Positions 8,602 to 18,255 are shown, counted from the stretch's first letter. The stretch is 49,462 nt of DNA from an uncultured Denitrobacterium sp. (GCA_905236045.1 CAJOOG010000004.1:1-49462); one strand, 5' to 3'. Translations and numbers: made by a program. Notes: generated from the sequence alone by a model not told the origin.

Positions 8602-9022
8602 GCATTGGGAGCATTACTCGCGCCCGCGGCGGGTGCAGGCCATCACCGGGGTTATCCTGCTCGCGGTGGGCATCGTCGCCCTGCTGGTCATCTACGCCGG
8701 CGTGTGGTGGTGGACGCTCTTCGTCGGCATAGTCGCCGGCATTCTCGACGTCGTCTTCCCCTGCGCCATGCTGGCGCTGGTCGTCTATCTGGTGTGGGCG
8801 TGGCGGAAGGGCAAGCTTGCGTCCTCTTCCGCCGGAGAGCGCGGCACCCTTAGGGCGAGTACGTCCGATAAGCGCATAGCGGGCGTCTGCGGGGGCCTGG
8901 CGGAGTATCTGCGCATCGATAGCATGGTGGTACGCATCGTGGTCCTGCTGCTCTTCGTCGGAAGTCCTCTGCTCACGGCTTTCCTCTACTTCATCCTCGC
9001 CTTAGCGCTCCCCCGTTTTTAG
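8594..9022 (+). CDS. Small PspC-domain membrane protein
   Basis: 142 residues. Two membrane spans come first (about 17-40 and 45-68), then a cytoplasmic linker, then a C-terminal PspC domain (about 83-142). The domain carries R-I-A-G-V-C-G-G-L-A-E-Y-L-R-I-D and a terminal hydrophobic helix. The domain order is the reverse of the upstream protein, where PspC is N-terminal, so the pair may present two PspC domains on one membrane complex. The start overlaps the upstream stop region by 8 bases. Probably an envelope-stress component; the partner protein is unknown. Confidence 0.87.
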   Translation: MDRHWEHYSRPRRVQAITGVILLAVGIVALLVIYAGVWWWTLFVGIVAGILDVVFPCAMLALVVYLVWAWRKGKLASSSAGERGTLRASTSDKRIAGVCGGLAEYLRIDSMVVRIVVLLLFVGSPLLTAFLYFILALALPRF

Positions 9023-9054
9023 TCGGCTCGGCGCGGCGGCACGGGATTTGGCGC

Positions 9055-9060
9055 TATACT
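9055..9060 (+). promoter_or_regulatory. Putative -10 element (TATACT) of the trkA pair
   Basis: TATACT lies 26 bases before the preferred start codon at 9086. It would place transcription initiation at about 9067, just before the alternative ATG at 9068. This supports the downstream ATG. No convincing -35 element is visible. Confidence 0.45.
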
Positions 9061-9085
9061 GCCTGCAATGCGAGAAAGGCTTTCT

Positions 9086-9751
9086 ATGGGCGGCAGAAAC
9101 ATCATCGTGGTGGGGTGCGGGCGCGTGGGCTCGCAGCTGGCCAGCATGCTTTCGGAGAACGATAACAACGTCTGCGTCGTCGACCGCGACGGCTTGGCGT
9201 TCTCGAATCTGGAGAACAGCTTCAACGGCACCCGCATCGAGGGCGTGGGCTACGACGAGTCCGTGCTGCGCCGCGCCGGCGTGGAAACTTGCGATTGCGT
9301 GGCGGCGGTCACCCAGAGCGACAACGTCAACCTCATGACGGTCGAGGTCGCCGCGCGCCTTTTCAACGTACCGCATGTGATCGCCCGCCTTTACAACCCC
9401 GGTCACGAACGCGCTTACGAGCAGCTGGGCCTGGACTATGTTTGTGGCACGAGCCTCGTGGCGGAGGAGGTCTTCAGCAAGATCTCCTCGGGGCACGGCT
9501 TCCACGTGGACAGCTTCGGCGATTTCGAGGTGCTGCGTTTCAGCCTGAATTTGAAGGGCAACGGCCTGAAGAACATCCGCGTCTCCCAGCTCGAGAGCAA
9601 GCACGATGTGCGCATCATCGCCTTCGAACGCGCCGACGGACGCGCGAGCTCCATCCCGACGGCCGACAGCATCCTGGGGCACGGCGATAGCGTCCTCGCA
9701 TGCGTGCGCCATACGAAAGTCGGCAGTTTCTCGCGCTACATGCAGAATTAG
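9086..9751 (+). CDS. TrkA-type potassium uptake regulatory protein (first of pair)
   Basis: 221 residues. ATG 9086 is preferred over ATG 9068 because GAAAGG sits 7 bases upstream and the -10 box would make 9068 nearly leaderless. The N-terminal RCK/Rossmann domain has the V-V-G-C-G-R-V-G-S nucleotide-binding loop and an acidic residue ending strand 2 (V-V-D-R-D). A C-terminal TrkA_C domain starts at about residue 140. Such proteins gate Trk/Ktr potassium channels in response to NAD(H) or ATP/ADP. A second TrkA gene follows after 14 bases, as in the ceoB-ceoC pair of mycobacteria. No TrkH/KtrB channel gene is in the window. Confidence 0.9.
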   Translation: MGGRNIIVVGCGRVGSQLASMLSENDNNVCVVDRDGLAFSNLENSFNGTRIEGVGYDESVLRRAGVETCDCVAAVTQSDNVNLMTVEVAARLFNVPHVIARLYNPGHERAYEQLGLDYVCGTSLVAEEVFSKISSGHGFHVDSFGDFEVLRFSLNLKGNGLKNIRVSQLESKHDVRIIAFERADGRASSIPTADSILGHGDSVLACVRHTKVGSFSRYMQN

Positions 9752-9765
9752 AGGAGGGCGACCCC

Positions 9766-10440
9766 ATGTACATCGTCATCAACGGCGGAGGGAAGGTCGG
9801 CGAATATCTGGCCACCGAGATGCTGAGAAACGGCAATCAAGTCGCCATCATAGAGAAGGACCCGGCGACGGCCGAGTACCTCTCCAGCGAGCTCTCCGGC
9901 CAGATCCTCATCATCAACGGCGATGGCTGCATGTCGCGCTACCAAGAGGATGCCGACATCCGCCGCGCGGACGTCTTCGCCAGCACCACCGGCCACGATG
10001 ACGCGAACCTGGTCTCCTGCGAGATCGCCACTCGCGTCTTCAACGTACCCCGCTGCATCGCCCGCGTGAACAGCCCCAAGAATCTGGCCATCTTCCGCGA
10101 GGTGGGCATCGAGCCCATCAGCTCGACCACGATCATTGCGAAGATCATCGAGGAAGACACCATGTTCGACGGCATATCCGTGCTCTCCAACCTCGCATCC
10201 GGCAACGTGGAGCTCAGCGAGGTGACCATCCCTCGCTTCCGGCACCATATCGCCGAAGAGGGCGTGGAGGTGGGGGCGATCGGTCTGCCCGACGGCTGCT
10301 TGGTGGTGGCCGTCTCGCGCGACGACGCCGAAATGGAAGTGGTGAACGGCGCAACGCTCCTCTTTCCCGGGGACACCGTGGTCCTGGCCAGCGACAAGGA
10401 CAAGACCGCCGCAGGCCGTGCGGCCCTCAAGCAGCTCTAG
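9766..10440 (+). CDS. TrkA-type potassium uptake regulatory protein (second of pair)
   Basis: 224 residues from ATG 9766, selected because GAGGAGGG lies 7-15 bases upstream; an open stretch further 5' overlaps the previous gene. The nucleotide-binding loop reads I-N-G-G-G-K-V-G-E, with I-I-E-K-D after strand 2, and a TrkA_C domain occupies about residues 140-224. It is paralogous to its neighbour but divergent, so the two may form a heteromeric ring on an unlinked potassium channel. This is inferred from the ceoB/ceoC arrangement. Confidence 0.9.
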   Translation: MYIVINGGGKVGEYLATEMLRNGNQVAIIEKDPATAEYLSSELSGQILIINGDGCMSRYQEDADIRRADVFASTTGHDDANLVSCEIATRVFNVPRCIARVNSPKNLAIFREVGIEPISSTTIIAKIIEEDTMFDGISVLSNLASGNVELSEVTIPRFRHHIAEEGVEVGAIGLPDGCLVVAVSRDDAEMEVVNGATLLFPGDTVVLASDKDKTAAGRAALKQL

Positions 10441-10490
10441 ACGCCCCGACGCTCCTCTATCTGCAGCCCTTCGCCAGAGCCGTTTTCGCC

Positions 10491-10496
10491 TATACT
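10491..10496 (+). promoter_or_regulatory. Putative -10 element (TATACT) upstream of purB
   Basis: TATACT lies 44 bases before the purB ATG, just past the stop of the trkA pair. It would start transcription near 10503. The -35 region is not recognisable. Confidence 0.4.
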
Positions 10497-10534
10497 GGTT
10501 CCACCTTCATCGCAAGCTTCTCGAAAGGATTCGC

Positions 10535-11878
10535 ATGATCGCGCGTTACACCCGCCCCGAGATGGGTCATATCTGGACGAACGAGAACAAATTCGCCGTA
10601 TGGAAGGAGATCGAGCTGCTCGCATGCGAGGCGCAGGCGCAGCTCGGGCAGAGCGGCATCACCGAAGAGGAGGCGGCGTGGATTCGCGCGCATGCCGACT
10701 TCACCGTCGAGCGCATCGACGAGATAGAGGCCGTGACCAATCACGATGTCATAGCGTTTCTCACTTGCATGGCCGAATACATCGATGCGGACGTCCCGGA
10801 GGGCCGGGAGAAGCCCAGCCGTTGGGTGCATTACGGCATGACCAGCTCCGATTTGGGTGATACGGCGCTTTCCTACCAGGTCACCCAGGCCCTCGACATC
10901 ATCATCGAAGATGTCAGGCAGATAGGCGAGATCTGCAAGCGGCGGGCCTTCGAGTTTCAGGATACCCTCTGTGTGGGCCGCACGCATGGCATCCATGCCG
11001 AGCCCATGACTTTCGGGATGAAGTTCGGCAGCTGGGCTTGGGCCGTGAAGCGCTCGCTCGTTCGCCTGGAGCAGGCACGCGCGGTAGCCGCGACCGGCGC
11101 CATCAGCGGGGCGGTTGGCACCTATTCCAGCATCGACCCCTTCGTCGAGCAATACGTGTGCGAGCACATGGGACTCACTCCCGACCCCTTATCCACGCAG
11201 GTTCTGGCGCGCGATCGCCACGCGCAGGTGCTTGCGACGCTGGCCACGGTGGCCGCCAGCTTCGAGAGCATCGCCATGCAGGTCCGCCTGCTTCAGCAAT
11301 CCGACGTCATCGAGGCGGAGGAGCCGTTCAAGAAGGGGCAGAAGGGCAGCAGCGCCATGCCGCACAAGCGCAACCCCATAACGGCGGAGCGCGTCTGTGG
11401 CCTGGCCCGCACCGTCAAGGCGAATGCGCAGGTGGGTTTCGACGACGTGGCGCTGTGGTACGAGCGCGACATCAGCCACTCCGGGGCGGAGCGCGTGGCT
11501 CTTGCGGACAGCTTCATCTGTCTGGACTACATTGCGGACAAGCTGCGCTGGATCCTGGACGGTCTGCAGACCTATCCGGAGGCGATGAAGGCGAACATGT
11601 ATAAGACCCGCGGCCTCATCTTCAGCAGCAAGGTGCTGCTGGCCCTGGTGCAGACGGGCATCACGCGCGAGGACGCCTACGTTATCGTGCAGCGCAACGC
11701 CATGGCCACCTGGCACGACGTCCAGCAGGCCACGGAAGGCCCCGGCTATCGCGAGCGTCTGGAGGCGGATGCGGAGTGTACCCTTAGCCCCGAGCAGCTC
11801 GACAAGATTTTCGATCCCTGGGATTTCCTCCAGCGCAAAGACGTGGTGTTCGAGCGCTTGGAATCCCTGGAGTTCTAG
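10535..11878 (+). CDS. purB: Adenylosuccinate lyase
   Basis: 447 residues from ATG 10535, with GAAAGGA 5-11 bases upstream; the longer open frame to 10418 runs back into the trkA gene and lacks family sequence. The enzyme cleaves SAICAR to AICAR and adenylosuccinate to AMP, with fumarate released both times (purine synthesis, cytosol). The fumarase/aspartase signature G-S-S-A-M-P-H-K-R-N-P lies at about residue 271. The catalytic histidine region T-H-G-I-H-A-E-P lies at about 148. Length is normal for the tetrameric bacterial enzyme. It is followed after 5 bases by a hydrolase gene and then a two-component system, apparently one operon. Confidence 0.97.
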   Translation: MIARYTRPEMGHIWTNENKFAVWKEIELLACEAQAQLGQSGITEEEAAWIRAHADFTVERIDEIEAVTNHDVIAFLTCMAEYIDADVPEGREKPSRWVHYGMTSSDLGDTALSYQVTQALDIIIEDVRQIGEICKRRAFEFQDTLCVGRTHGIHAEPMTFGMKFGSWAWAVKRSLVRLEQARAVAATGAISGAVGTYSSIDPFVEQYVCEHMGLTPDPLSTQVLARDRHAQVLATLATVAASFESIAMQVRLLQQSDVIEAEEPFKKGQKGSSAMPHKRNPITAERVCGLARTVKANAQVGFDDVALWYERDISHSGAERVALADSFICLDYIADKLRWILDGLQTYPEAMKANMYKTRGLIFSSKVLLALVQTGITREDAYVIVQRNAMATWHDVQQATEGPGYRERLEADAECTLSPEQLDKIFDPWDFLQRKDVVFERLESLEF

Positions 11879-11883
11879 GGCTC

Positions 11884-12906
11884 ATGCTGCTGGACGACCT
11901 CGATTTGTCCGATCCGCTCCTGTTGCACGAATGCGAGCAGGAGCCGACCTATACGCTCTATCGCGTGGGGGCGGATTTAGGCGGGGAGTCGGTGCTGCTG
12001 AAGACGGAAGGCGGCTCCGCCCTGTTCGATGTCGGCTACGCGTGGTGCGTGCCGAAGACGCTGAAGAACGTGCAGGCGGCGCTGGGTCCCGTTCCCGCTC
12101 CCAGCGGTCCCGCCGGCCCCGCTCCCGCGCCCGACTTGCTGCTGTTTACCCACTCCCACTACGACCACGTTGCCGGGGCGGGCTACCTGCGGAGACATTT
12201 TCCCGACATGACCGTCTGCGCGAGCGAGCATGCCGCGCACGTCCTCCAGCGGCCGGGGGCCATCAAGACCATGCGTCGTCTCAACGCCGCGGAGGCGCAA
12301 GCCCGCGGCCTCGATCGATTCGAAGACGTCCCCGACGACTTCCAGATCGACCGCATTCTCCGCCCCGGCCAGACCATTGCCGTCGGGTCGTTGCGCTTCA
12401 CCGTTCTAGAAGCCCACGGGCACACCCGCGATTCGCTGGCGTTCTGGTGCGAGGAGGCCGGCCTGCTCGTGTCCTGCGAAAGCGGGGGTGTGTGCATGGG
12501 GCCATTGCCGACGGTAGGGCGAGGCTCGCTCACGACCGTCGAGGGCGCGCCGATCCCCGAGAAGGTGAAGTACCGCTGCGAGCTGCCGGCGCTTACGGGC
12601 TACGGCGACTGCCTGGATTACCTCGCCCGCGCACGAGCGCTCAACCCGCAGGTCATGGTCGCCCCCCACTATGGTGCGCTCGTCGGGGCGGAGGTGGCGG
12701 ACTACTTCGTCTCCATGGATTTCTGGGCTCGCTACCAGGTCGATTTGGTGAAGTCCCTGCACGAGAGGGGCTTTCCCCCGGAGCAGATCCAGGAGGCTTT
12801 CAAGCGGGAGTTCTACCAGGGCAGCGCCCGTGTCTTCCAGCCCGAGCCCGCCTTCGACCTCAATGCGGGCTTCACGGTCTCGCTCATCATCGAAGAGTAT
12901 TGCTGA
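11884..12906 (+). CDS. Metallo-beta-lactamase-fold hydrolase
   Basis: 340 residues. The metal-binding motif T-H-S-H-Y-D-H-V-A-G lies at about residue 89. Further metal or fold landmarks are A-H-G-H-T at about 178 and P-H-Y-G-A at about 261. Residues 65-85 are an unusual Pro/Ala-rich insertion (repeats of P-A-P-x-G-P) between the first strands. The superfamily covers thioesterases, lactonases, phosphodiesterases and RNases; the substrate cannot be read from sequence. The gene starts 5 bases after purB and ends 7 bases before the sensor kinase gene. Confidence 0.88.
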   Translation: MLLDDLDLSDPLLLHECEQEPTYTLYRVGADLGGESVLLKTEGGSALFDVGYAWCVPKTLKNVQAALGPVPAPSGPAGPAPAPDLLLFTHSHYDHVAGAGYLRRHFPDMTVCASEHAAHVLQRPGAIKTMRRLNAAEAQARGLDRFEDVPDDFQIDRILRPGQTIAVGSLRFTVLEAHGHTRDSLAFWCEEAGLLVSCESGGVCMGPLPTVGRGSLTTVEGAPIPEKVKYRCELPALTGYGDCLDYLARARALNPQVMVAPHYGALVGAEVADYFVSMDFWARYQVDLVKSLHERGFPPEQIQEAFKREFYQGSARVFQPEPAFDLNAGFTVSLIIEEYC

Positions 12907-12913
12907 GGCGCCC

Positions 12914-14137
12914 GTGGATTTCCTCGTGAAGAAGCACCTGTCCGGACGCGACTGGGCGATCGACATTGGCGTGGGGGCGGCGTGCTTCTTCGTCGCCTAC
13001 CTCCAGCTCTACATCTCCACCTCCCCGATCGTCTTCTCCGACGACCTCCTGCGTCAATCGGTGGGCATCATCGTGCGCGATCCGAGCCCCGGCACCTACC
13101 TGGTCTTAGCCTCGACCACGCTTCCACTCGCCTTCCGCCGCAAGTTCCCCTGGCCCAGCTTCCTGTTCATCTTTCTCGTATTCTGCACGGCGCAGGACAC
13201 CTCCCCGGGCTATGCTTTTTCCGTCGTCGGACCCGCCGTCAGCATGTTCACCATCGTCTACGAGCGGCCCAAACGGGAAATCGTCACGGCGGGCGTCGTC
13301 GCGGGCATTCTACTGCTCATCGCGCGCATTCCCAGCGACAACGATTCGGTGGCCTCGGTCGTGCGCATCCAGAACATCGCCTTCGTGGGGGCTGGCCTGG
13401 CTGCGGGCGTCGCCGTGCGGACCTATGTGAATTACGTGCAGGCCATTCGCTTGCGGGCGGAGGAAGCGGAGCGTACCCGCGAGGCGGAGGCGGCAAAGCG
13501 CGTCGAAGAAGAGCGGCTGCGCATCGCCCGGGAGATTCACGACATCACCGCGCATTCGCTTTCCGCCGTCAGCATCCAAGCGGCTGCAGCCGAGCGTCTC
13601 ATCGACCGCGATCCGGAAATGGCCCGCGACGCCATCCGGCAGGTGCGCCAAACGTCGAAGGGCGCTCTCGAGGAGATTCGCAGCATGATAGGCGTTCTGC
13701 GCAACGTAGGCCAAGAAGAGCAAACCCAGCCCACCGCCGGCACCGAGCGGCTCTCCGACCTGCTGGAATATGCGCGTGGGGCGGGTCTTGCGGTGCATTC
13801 GGACACGCAAGGCTATCATGCGGACAAGGTGCCCGCCTACGCCGATGTGGCCCTTTTCGGCATCGCCCGCGAGGCGGTGACGAACACCGTGCGCCATGCT
13901 CGAGCGCAGACGCTTTGGGTCACGCTTACCTCCGACGCGACAAATGCGCGTCTGTCCGTCGAGGACGACGGCGTGGGATGCCTGGCGGGCGCGGCCGCTC
14001 GCGGCGGTGGAAACGGTATCATCGGGATGGTTGAGCGCGCGAAAGTGCTGCACGGCACCTGTCAAACGGGCAATCGCGAGGGCGGCGGGTTTTCCGTTCA
14101 CGTCAGCCTCCCCCTCGCAGAGACGGAGCAGACATGA
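12914..14137 (+). CDS. Sensor histidine kinase, NarL/DesK-type (HisKA_3)
   Basis: 407 residues if translation starts at GTG 12914, which has GAGG 5 bases upstream; a start upstream would lie inside the hydrolase gene. Four to five membrane helices with short loops occupy residues 15-165, so the stimulus is likely sensed in or at the membrane. A coiled linker rich in Glu/Arg/Ala follows. The HisKA_3 dimerisation domain has R-E-I-H-D-I-T-A-H-S-L-S, with the phospho-accepting histidine at about 209. The HATPase_c domain shows R-E-A-V-T-N-T-V-R-H-A and D-D-G-V-G-C. It overlaps the response regulator gene by 4 bases (ATGA), so the two are a cognate pair. The signal is unknown. Confidence 0.92.
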   Translation: MDFLVKKHLSGRDWAIDIGVGAACFFVAYLQLYISTSPIVFSDDLLRQSVGIIVRDPSPGTYLVLASTTLPLAFRRKFPWPSFLFIFLVFCTAQDTSPGYAFSVVGPAVSMFTIVYERPKREIVTAGVVAGILLLIARIPSDNDSVASVVRIQNIAFVGAGLAAGVAVRTYVNYVQAIRLRAEEAERTREAEAAKRVEEERLRIAREIHDITAHSLSAVSIQAAAAERLIDRDPEMARDAIRQVRQTSKGALEEIRSMIGVLRNVGQEEQTQPTAGTERLSDLLEYARGAGLAVHSDTQGYHADKVPAYADVALFGIAREAVTNTVRHARAQTLWVTLTSDATNARLSVEDDGVGCLAGAAARGGGNGIIGMVERAKVLHGTCQTGNREGGGFSVHVSLPLAETEQT

Positions 14138-14919
14138 CCGAAGAAATTCTCGGTGGAGACAATCTCTACAGCGAAGATTACGTCCAGATCCAGGCTCGCC
14201 TGCGCCAGCGCAGCGAAGAGGCGGTCCGGGCAGCGGAGAGGGCCCGCGTCGGCGAAGAGGTTCACGTGCTCGTCGTCGACGACCAGGAACTCGTCCGCAA
14301 CGGCTTCAAACTCATACTCTCCTCCTACGATGGCATCCGCGTCGCCGGCGAGGCCTCCAATGGCCTTGAAGCCTTCGACCTCGCTTGCAAGCTGCGTCCC
14401 GACGTCGTCCTCATGGATATCCGCATGCCTCTCGAGGATGGCATTTCCGCCACCAGGCGCATCTGCTCCGACTCCCGCCTTTCCGACGTGCGCGTTCTCG
14501 TCCTCACCACCTTCGATGCCGACGAATACGTCTACGATGCCCTTCAGGCCGGCGCCTCCGGTTTCATGTTGAAGGATGCGGAACCCGATGATATCGCCCA
14601 CGCCATTCGCGCCGTCGCCCAAGGCGATGCCCTTATCCAGCCGTCCATCACGCGCCGCCTCATAGAGACTTTCGTCCATTCCCGCAAACGCGAGGCCCAA
14701 GCCGACGCCAGTTTCCCCGAGCTCACCGACCGCGAGCGCGAGATCCTCGGCTTCGTCGGCCACGGCATGACCAACGAAGCCATCGCCCGCCAGCTCGTCA
14801 TCTCCCCCGCCACCGTCAAAACCCACGTGGCCCGCATCATGGCCAAGCTCGATGCCCACGACCGCGCTCAGCTCGTAGTAGTGGCCTACGAGCGCGGTCT
14901 CGTCCATCCCGGCGAATAA
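14134..14919 (+). CDS. LuxR/NarL-family response regulator with N-terminal extension
   Basis: 261 residues. The first 42 are an extra acidic and alanine-rich segment absent from ordinary NarL-type regulators; it is probably helical. A receiver domain follows (about 43-160), with H-V-L-V-V-D-D and the phospho-acceptor D95 in V-L-M-D-I-R-M-P. Conserved T and K occur in V-L-T-T-F and M-L-K-D. The C-terminal LuxR helix-turn-helix spans about 195-258 (L-T-D-R-E-R-E-I-L, then A-T-V-K-T-H-V-A-R-I). The usual phospho-acceptor is near residue 54, which shows the extension is real if ATG 14134 is used. That start is supported by the ATGA overlap. Targets are unknown. Confidence 0.92.
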   Translation: MTEEILGGDNLYSEDYVQIQARLRQRSEEAVRAAERARVGEEVHVLVVDDQELVRNGFKLILSSYDGIRVAGEASNGLEAFDLACKLRPDVVLMDIRMPLEDGISATRRICSDSRLSDVRVLVLTTFDADEYVYDALQAGASGFMLKDAEPDDIAHAIRAVAQGDALIQPSITRRLIETFVHSRKREAQADASFPELTDREREILGFVGHGMTNEAIARQLVISPATVKTHVARIMAKLDAHDRAQLVVVAYERGLVHPGE

Positions 14920-14971
14920 GACCCTGCGGTCAGTCGTCTCGTCTCGCCCGCAGTTTTCGCCAAGGTAACGG

Positions 14972-14982
14972 CTAAGTGTCAA
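14972..14982 (+). promoter_or_regulatory. Heat-shock-promoter-shared motif CTAAGTGTCAA upstream of groES
   Basis: CTAAGTGTCAA lies 24 bases upstream of the groES -35 element. Its near-identical counterpart (CTGAGTGTCAA, opposite strand) covers the -35 of dnaK at 39904-39914. It partly resembles an HspR (HAIR) half-site, but no complete inverted repeat is visible. The identity of the binder is inference. Confidence 0.4.
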
Positions 14983-15005
14983 GCGCTTAGATTTTCTGAA
15001 ATCCC

Positions 15006-15033
15006 TTGAATGAACCCCACTCGGTGCTATCAT
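15006..15033 (+). promoter_or_regulatory. groESL promoter
   Basis: TTGAAT at 15006-15011 and TATCAT at 15028-15033, separated by 16 bases, fit a vegetative sigma-A promoter. Initiation would fall at about 15040, immediately before the CIRCE element. HrcA bound there would block transcription. Confidence 0.75.
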
Positions 15034-15043
15034 CCTCCCTTGT

Positions 15044-15070
15044 TTGGCACTCCCCACCTCCGAGTGCTAA
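15044..15070 (+). promoter_or_regulatory. CIRCE operator (HrcA binding site)
   Basis: TTGGCACTC, 9 bases, then GAGTGCTAA: the 9-9-9 CIRCE inverted repeat with one departure from the consensus TTAGCACTC in the left arm. It lies just downstream of the groESL -10 box, the usual position for HrcA repression. No hrcA gene is in the window. Confidence 0.93.
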
Positions 15071-15128
15071 TCCACATAGGCACCACGGCCGCCAACCCGG
15101 CGGCCCCCTAAGGAAAGGATTGAACGCT

Positions 15129-15416
15129 ATGAACTTAAAGCCCCTCGGCGATCGCATCATCGTCAAGCAAGACGAAGCCGAAGAAACCACCGCCTCCGGC
15201 CTCTATCTCGCCAGCGGCAGCAAGGAGAAGCCCACCACCGGCATCGTCCTCGCCGTCGGCGAAGGCAAGCTCAACGACAACGGCGACTACCTCCCCATGC
15301 CCGTCAAAGTCGGCGACCGCGTCGTCTACGGCAAGTACGGCGGCACCGAGATCGAGACCGAAGGCGAGAAGGTAATGATATTGCGCGCCGATGACATCTA
15401 CGCTATCCAGGAATGA
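15129..15416 (+). CDS. groES: Co-chaperonin GroES
   Basis: 95 residues, normal for the family. ATG 15129 is preceded by AAGGAA; the open frame upstream covers the promoter and CIRCE and is not coding. Landmarks are N-L-K-P-L-G-D-R-I-I-V at the N-terminus, the mobile loop around T-T-A-S-G-L-Y-L that contacts GroEL, and the C-terminal D-D-I-Y-A-I strand. It forms the heptameric lid of the chaperonin cage. groEL follows after 103 bases, and both are under the CIRCE promoter. Confidence 0.98.
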   Translation: MNLKPLGDRIIVKQDEAEETTASGLYLASGSKEKPTTGIVLAVGEGKLNDNGDYLPMPVKVGDRVVYGKYGGTEIETEGEKVMILRADDIYAIQE

Positions 15417-15504
15417 TTCTGGCGGCACCTCGCCGGCGTTCGAGCCGCGGGATGGCACTTGGCCTCCGCACTCGCCAGATGCTCAACTCTCTTCACCGTT
15501 TTGA

Positions 15505-17160
<1,656 letters not shown>

Positions 17161-17184
17161 AATATCGTCTCGGAAGCGAGCAGA

Positions 17185-17218
17185 GGGGAGGACGGCCTGC
17201 GTGTCGTCCTCCCCTTTT
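17185..17218 (+). terminator. Rho-independent terminator of groESL
   Basis: A perfect 10-base-pair stem (GGGGAGGACG at 17185-17194 with CGTCCTCCCC at 17205-17214), a 10-base loop, then TTTT. It lies 25 bases after the groEL stop. Confidence 0.92.
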
Positions 17219-17299
17219 CACGTTGTGGGTGCAGTGCGCTCGCAACGTCGCGTGTACGCCCGGCACGTCCGCCGCATTCGCCGGCTAGGAGGGAGCCCT

Positions 17300-18127
17300 A
17301 TGGAAGTCATCGAAATAGCATCGCTCGACGACCCGCGAGTGGCACCGTTTGCGCGGCTGACCGAAGCGCAGCTGCGCAACAGGCTCGAGCCGGAGAAGGG
17401 CCTCTTCATCGCGGAATCGCCCAAAGTCATCGAGCGTGCGCTGGAAGCGGGCATGCGCCCGCTCTCCTTCCTGATGGAACGCAAGTGGCTGGAGGCGGCG
17501 AGGCCCCTCGTCGAGGCCTGCGATTCCGCGGAAAGGCAGGTGCCCGTCTACACCGGCGACCGCGAGGCCCTTTCCGCCCTGACCGGCTTCGAGTTGACGC
17601 GGGGCGTGCTCTGCGCCATGCGTCGCCCCGTTCTGCCGAACGTGGAAGACCTCTTGCAGAAGGCGAGGCGAGTGGCCGTGCTCGAGGGGATCGTCGACCA
17701 CACCAACGTGGGCGCCATCTTCCGCAGCGCGGCGGCATTGGGGATGGACGCGGTGCTGGTCACACCCACCTGCTGCGACCCGCTCTACCGTCGTGCGGCC
17801 CGCGTGAGCATGGGCGCCGTATTCCAAGTGCCGTGGACGCGTATCGGCCAGAACGTTCGCGATTGGCCGGATGAGGGCATGGAGCGCCTGCATGCGCTCG
17901 GCTTCAAGACGGCGGCGATGGCTCTTTCTGACGAAGCAGTTTCTCTGAAGGACCCCGACCTGAACGCCGAGCCCAAGCTGGCCGTGGTCATGGGGACCGA
18001 AGGGGACGGCCTCTCGCCCCGCACGATAGCTCGCTGCGACTATACTGTGCGCATCCCCATGAAGCACGGGGTGGACAGTCTGAACGTGGCCGCGGCCAGC
18101 GCCGTCGCATTCTACCAGCTGGCCTGA
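17300..18127 (+). CDS. SpoU/TrmH-family RNA 2'-O-methyltransferase
   Basis: 275 residues from ATG 17300, with TAGGAGGGA 7-15 bases upstream; the longer open frame begins inside the groEL terminator. Residues about 1-100 form a substrate-binding N-domain. Residues 125-275 form the SPOUT trefoil-knot domain, with D-H-T-N-V-G-A-I-F-R-S (motif 1), V-V-M-G-T-E-G-D-G-L (motif 2) and I-P-M-K-H-G-V-D-S-L-N-V-A-A-A (motif 3). The enzyme methylates ribose 2'-OH in rRNA or tRNA using S-adenosylmethionine; the exact nucleotide cannot be assigned. It stands alone between two heat-shock and signalling units. Confidence 0.93.
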   Translation: MEVIEIASLDDPRVAPFARLTEAQLRNRLEPEKGLFIAESPKVIERALEAGMRPLSFLMERKWLEAARPLVEACDSAERQVPVYTGDREALSALTGFELTRGVLCAMRRPVLPNVEDLLQKARRVAVLEGIVDHTNVGAIFRSAAALGMDAVLVTPTCCDPLYRRAARVSMGAVFQVPWTRIGQNVRDWPDEGMERLHALGFKTAAMALSDEAVSLKDPDLNAEPKLAVVMGTEGDGLSPRTIARCDYTVRIPMKHGVDSLNVAAASAVAFYQLA

Positions 18128-18255
18128 GCGTCCCCCGCCCCCGCCACCCGAGCGCCGCGGCCCCCGCCAGCTCTCAGACGTGCCTGCTGCTACCAATCGC
18201 TTCTCCACCCGAACTGTCTCGCAGGCAGATTTTCACCGCTTCATCGCGAATGCGT

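Noticed and set aside
12830-12913. Kinase start within the hydrolase gene
   Set aside because: Residues are Ser/Arg-rich shadow sequence; GTG 12914 has a well-placed GAGG.
17201-17299. Longer N-terminus of the SpoU methyltransferase
   Set aside because: It would begin inside the groEL terminator; ATG 17300 has a strong ribosome-binding site.
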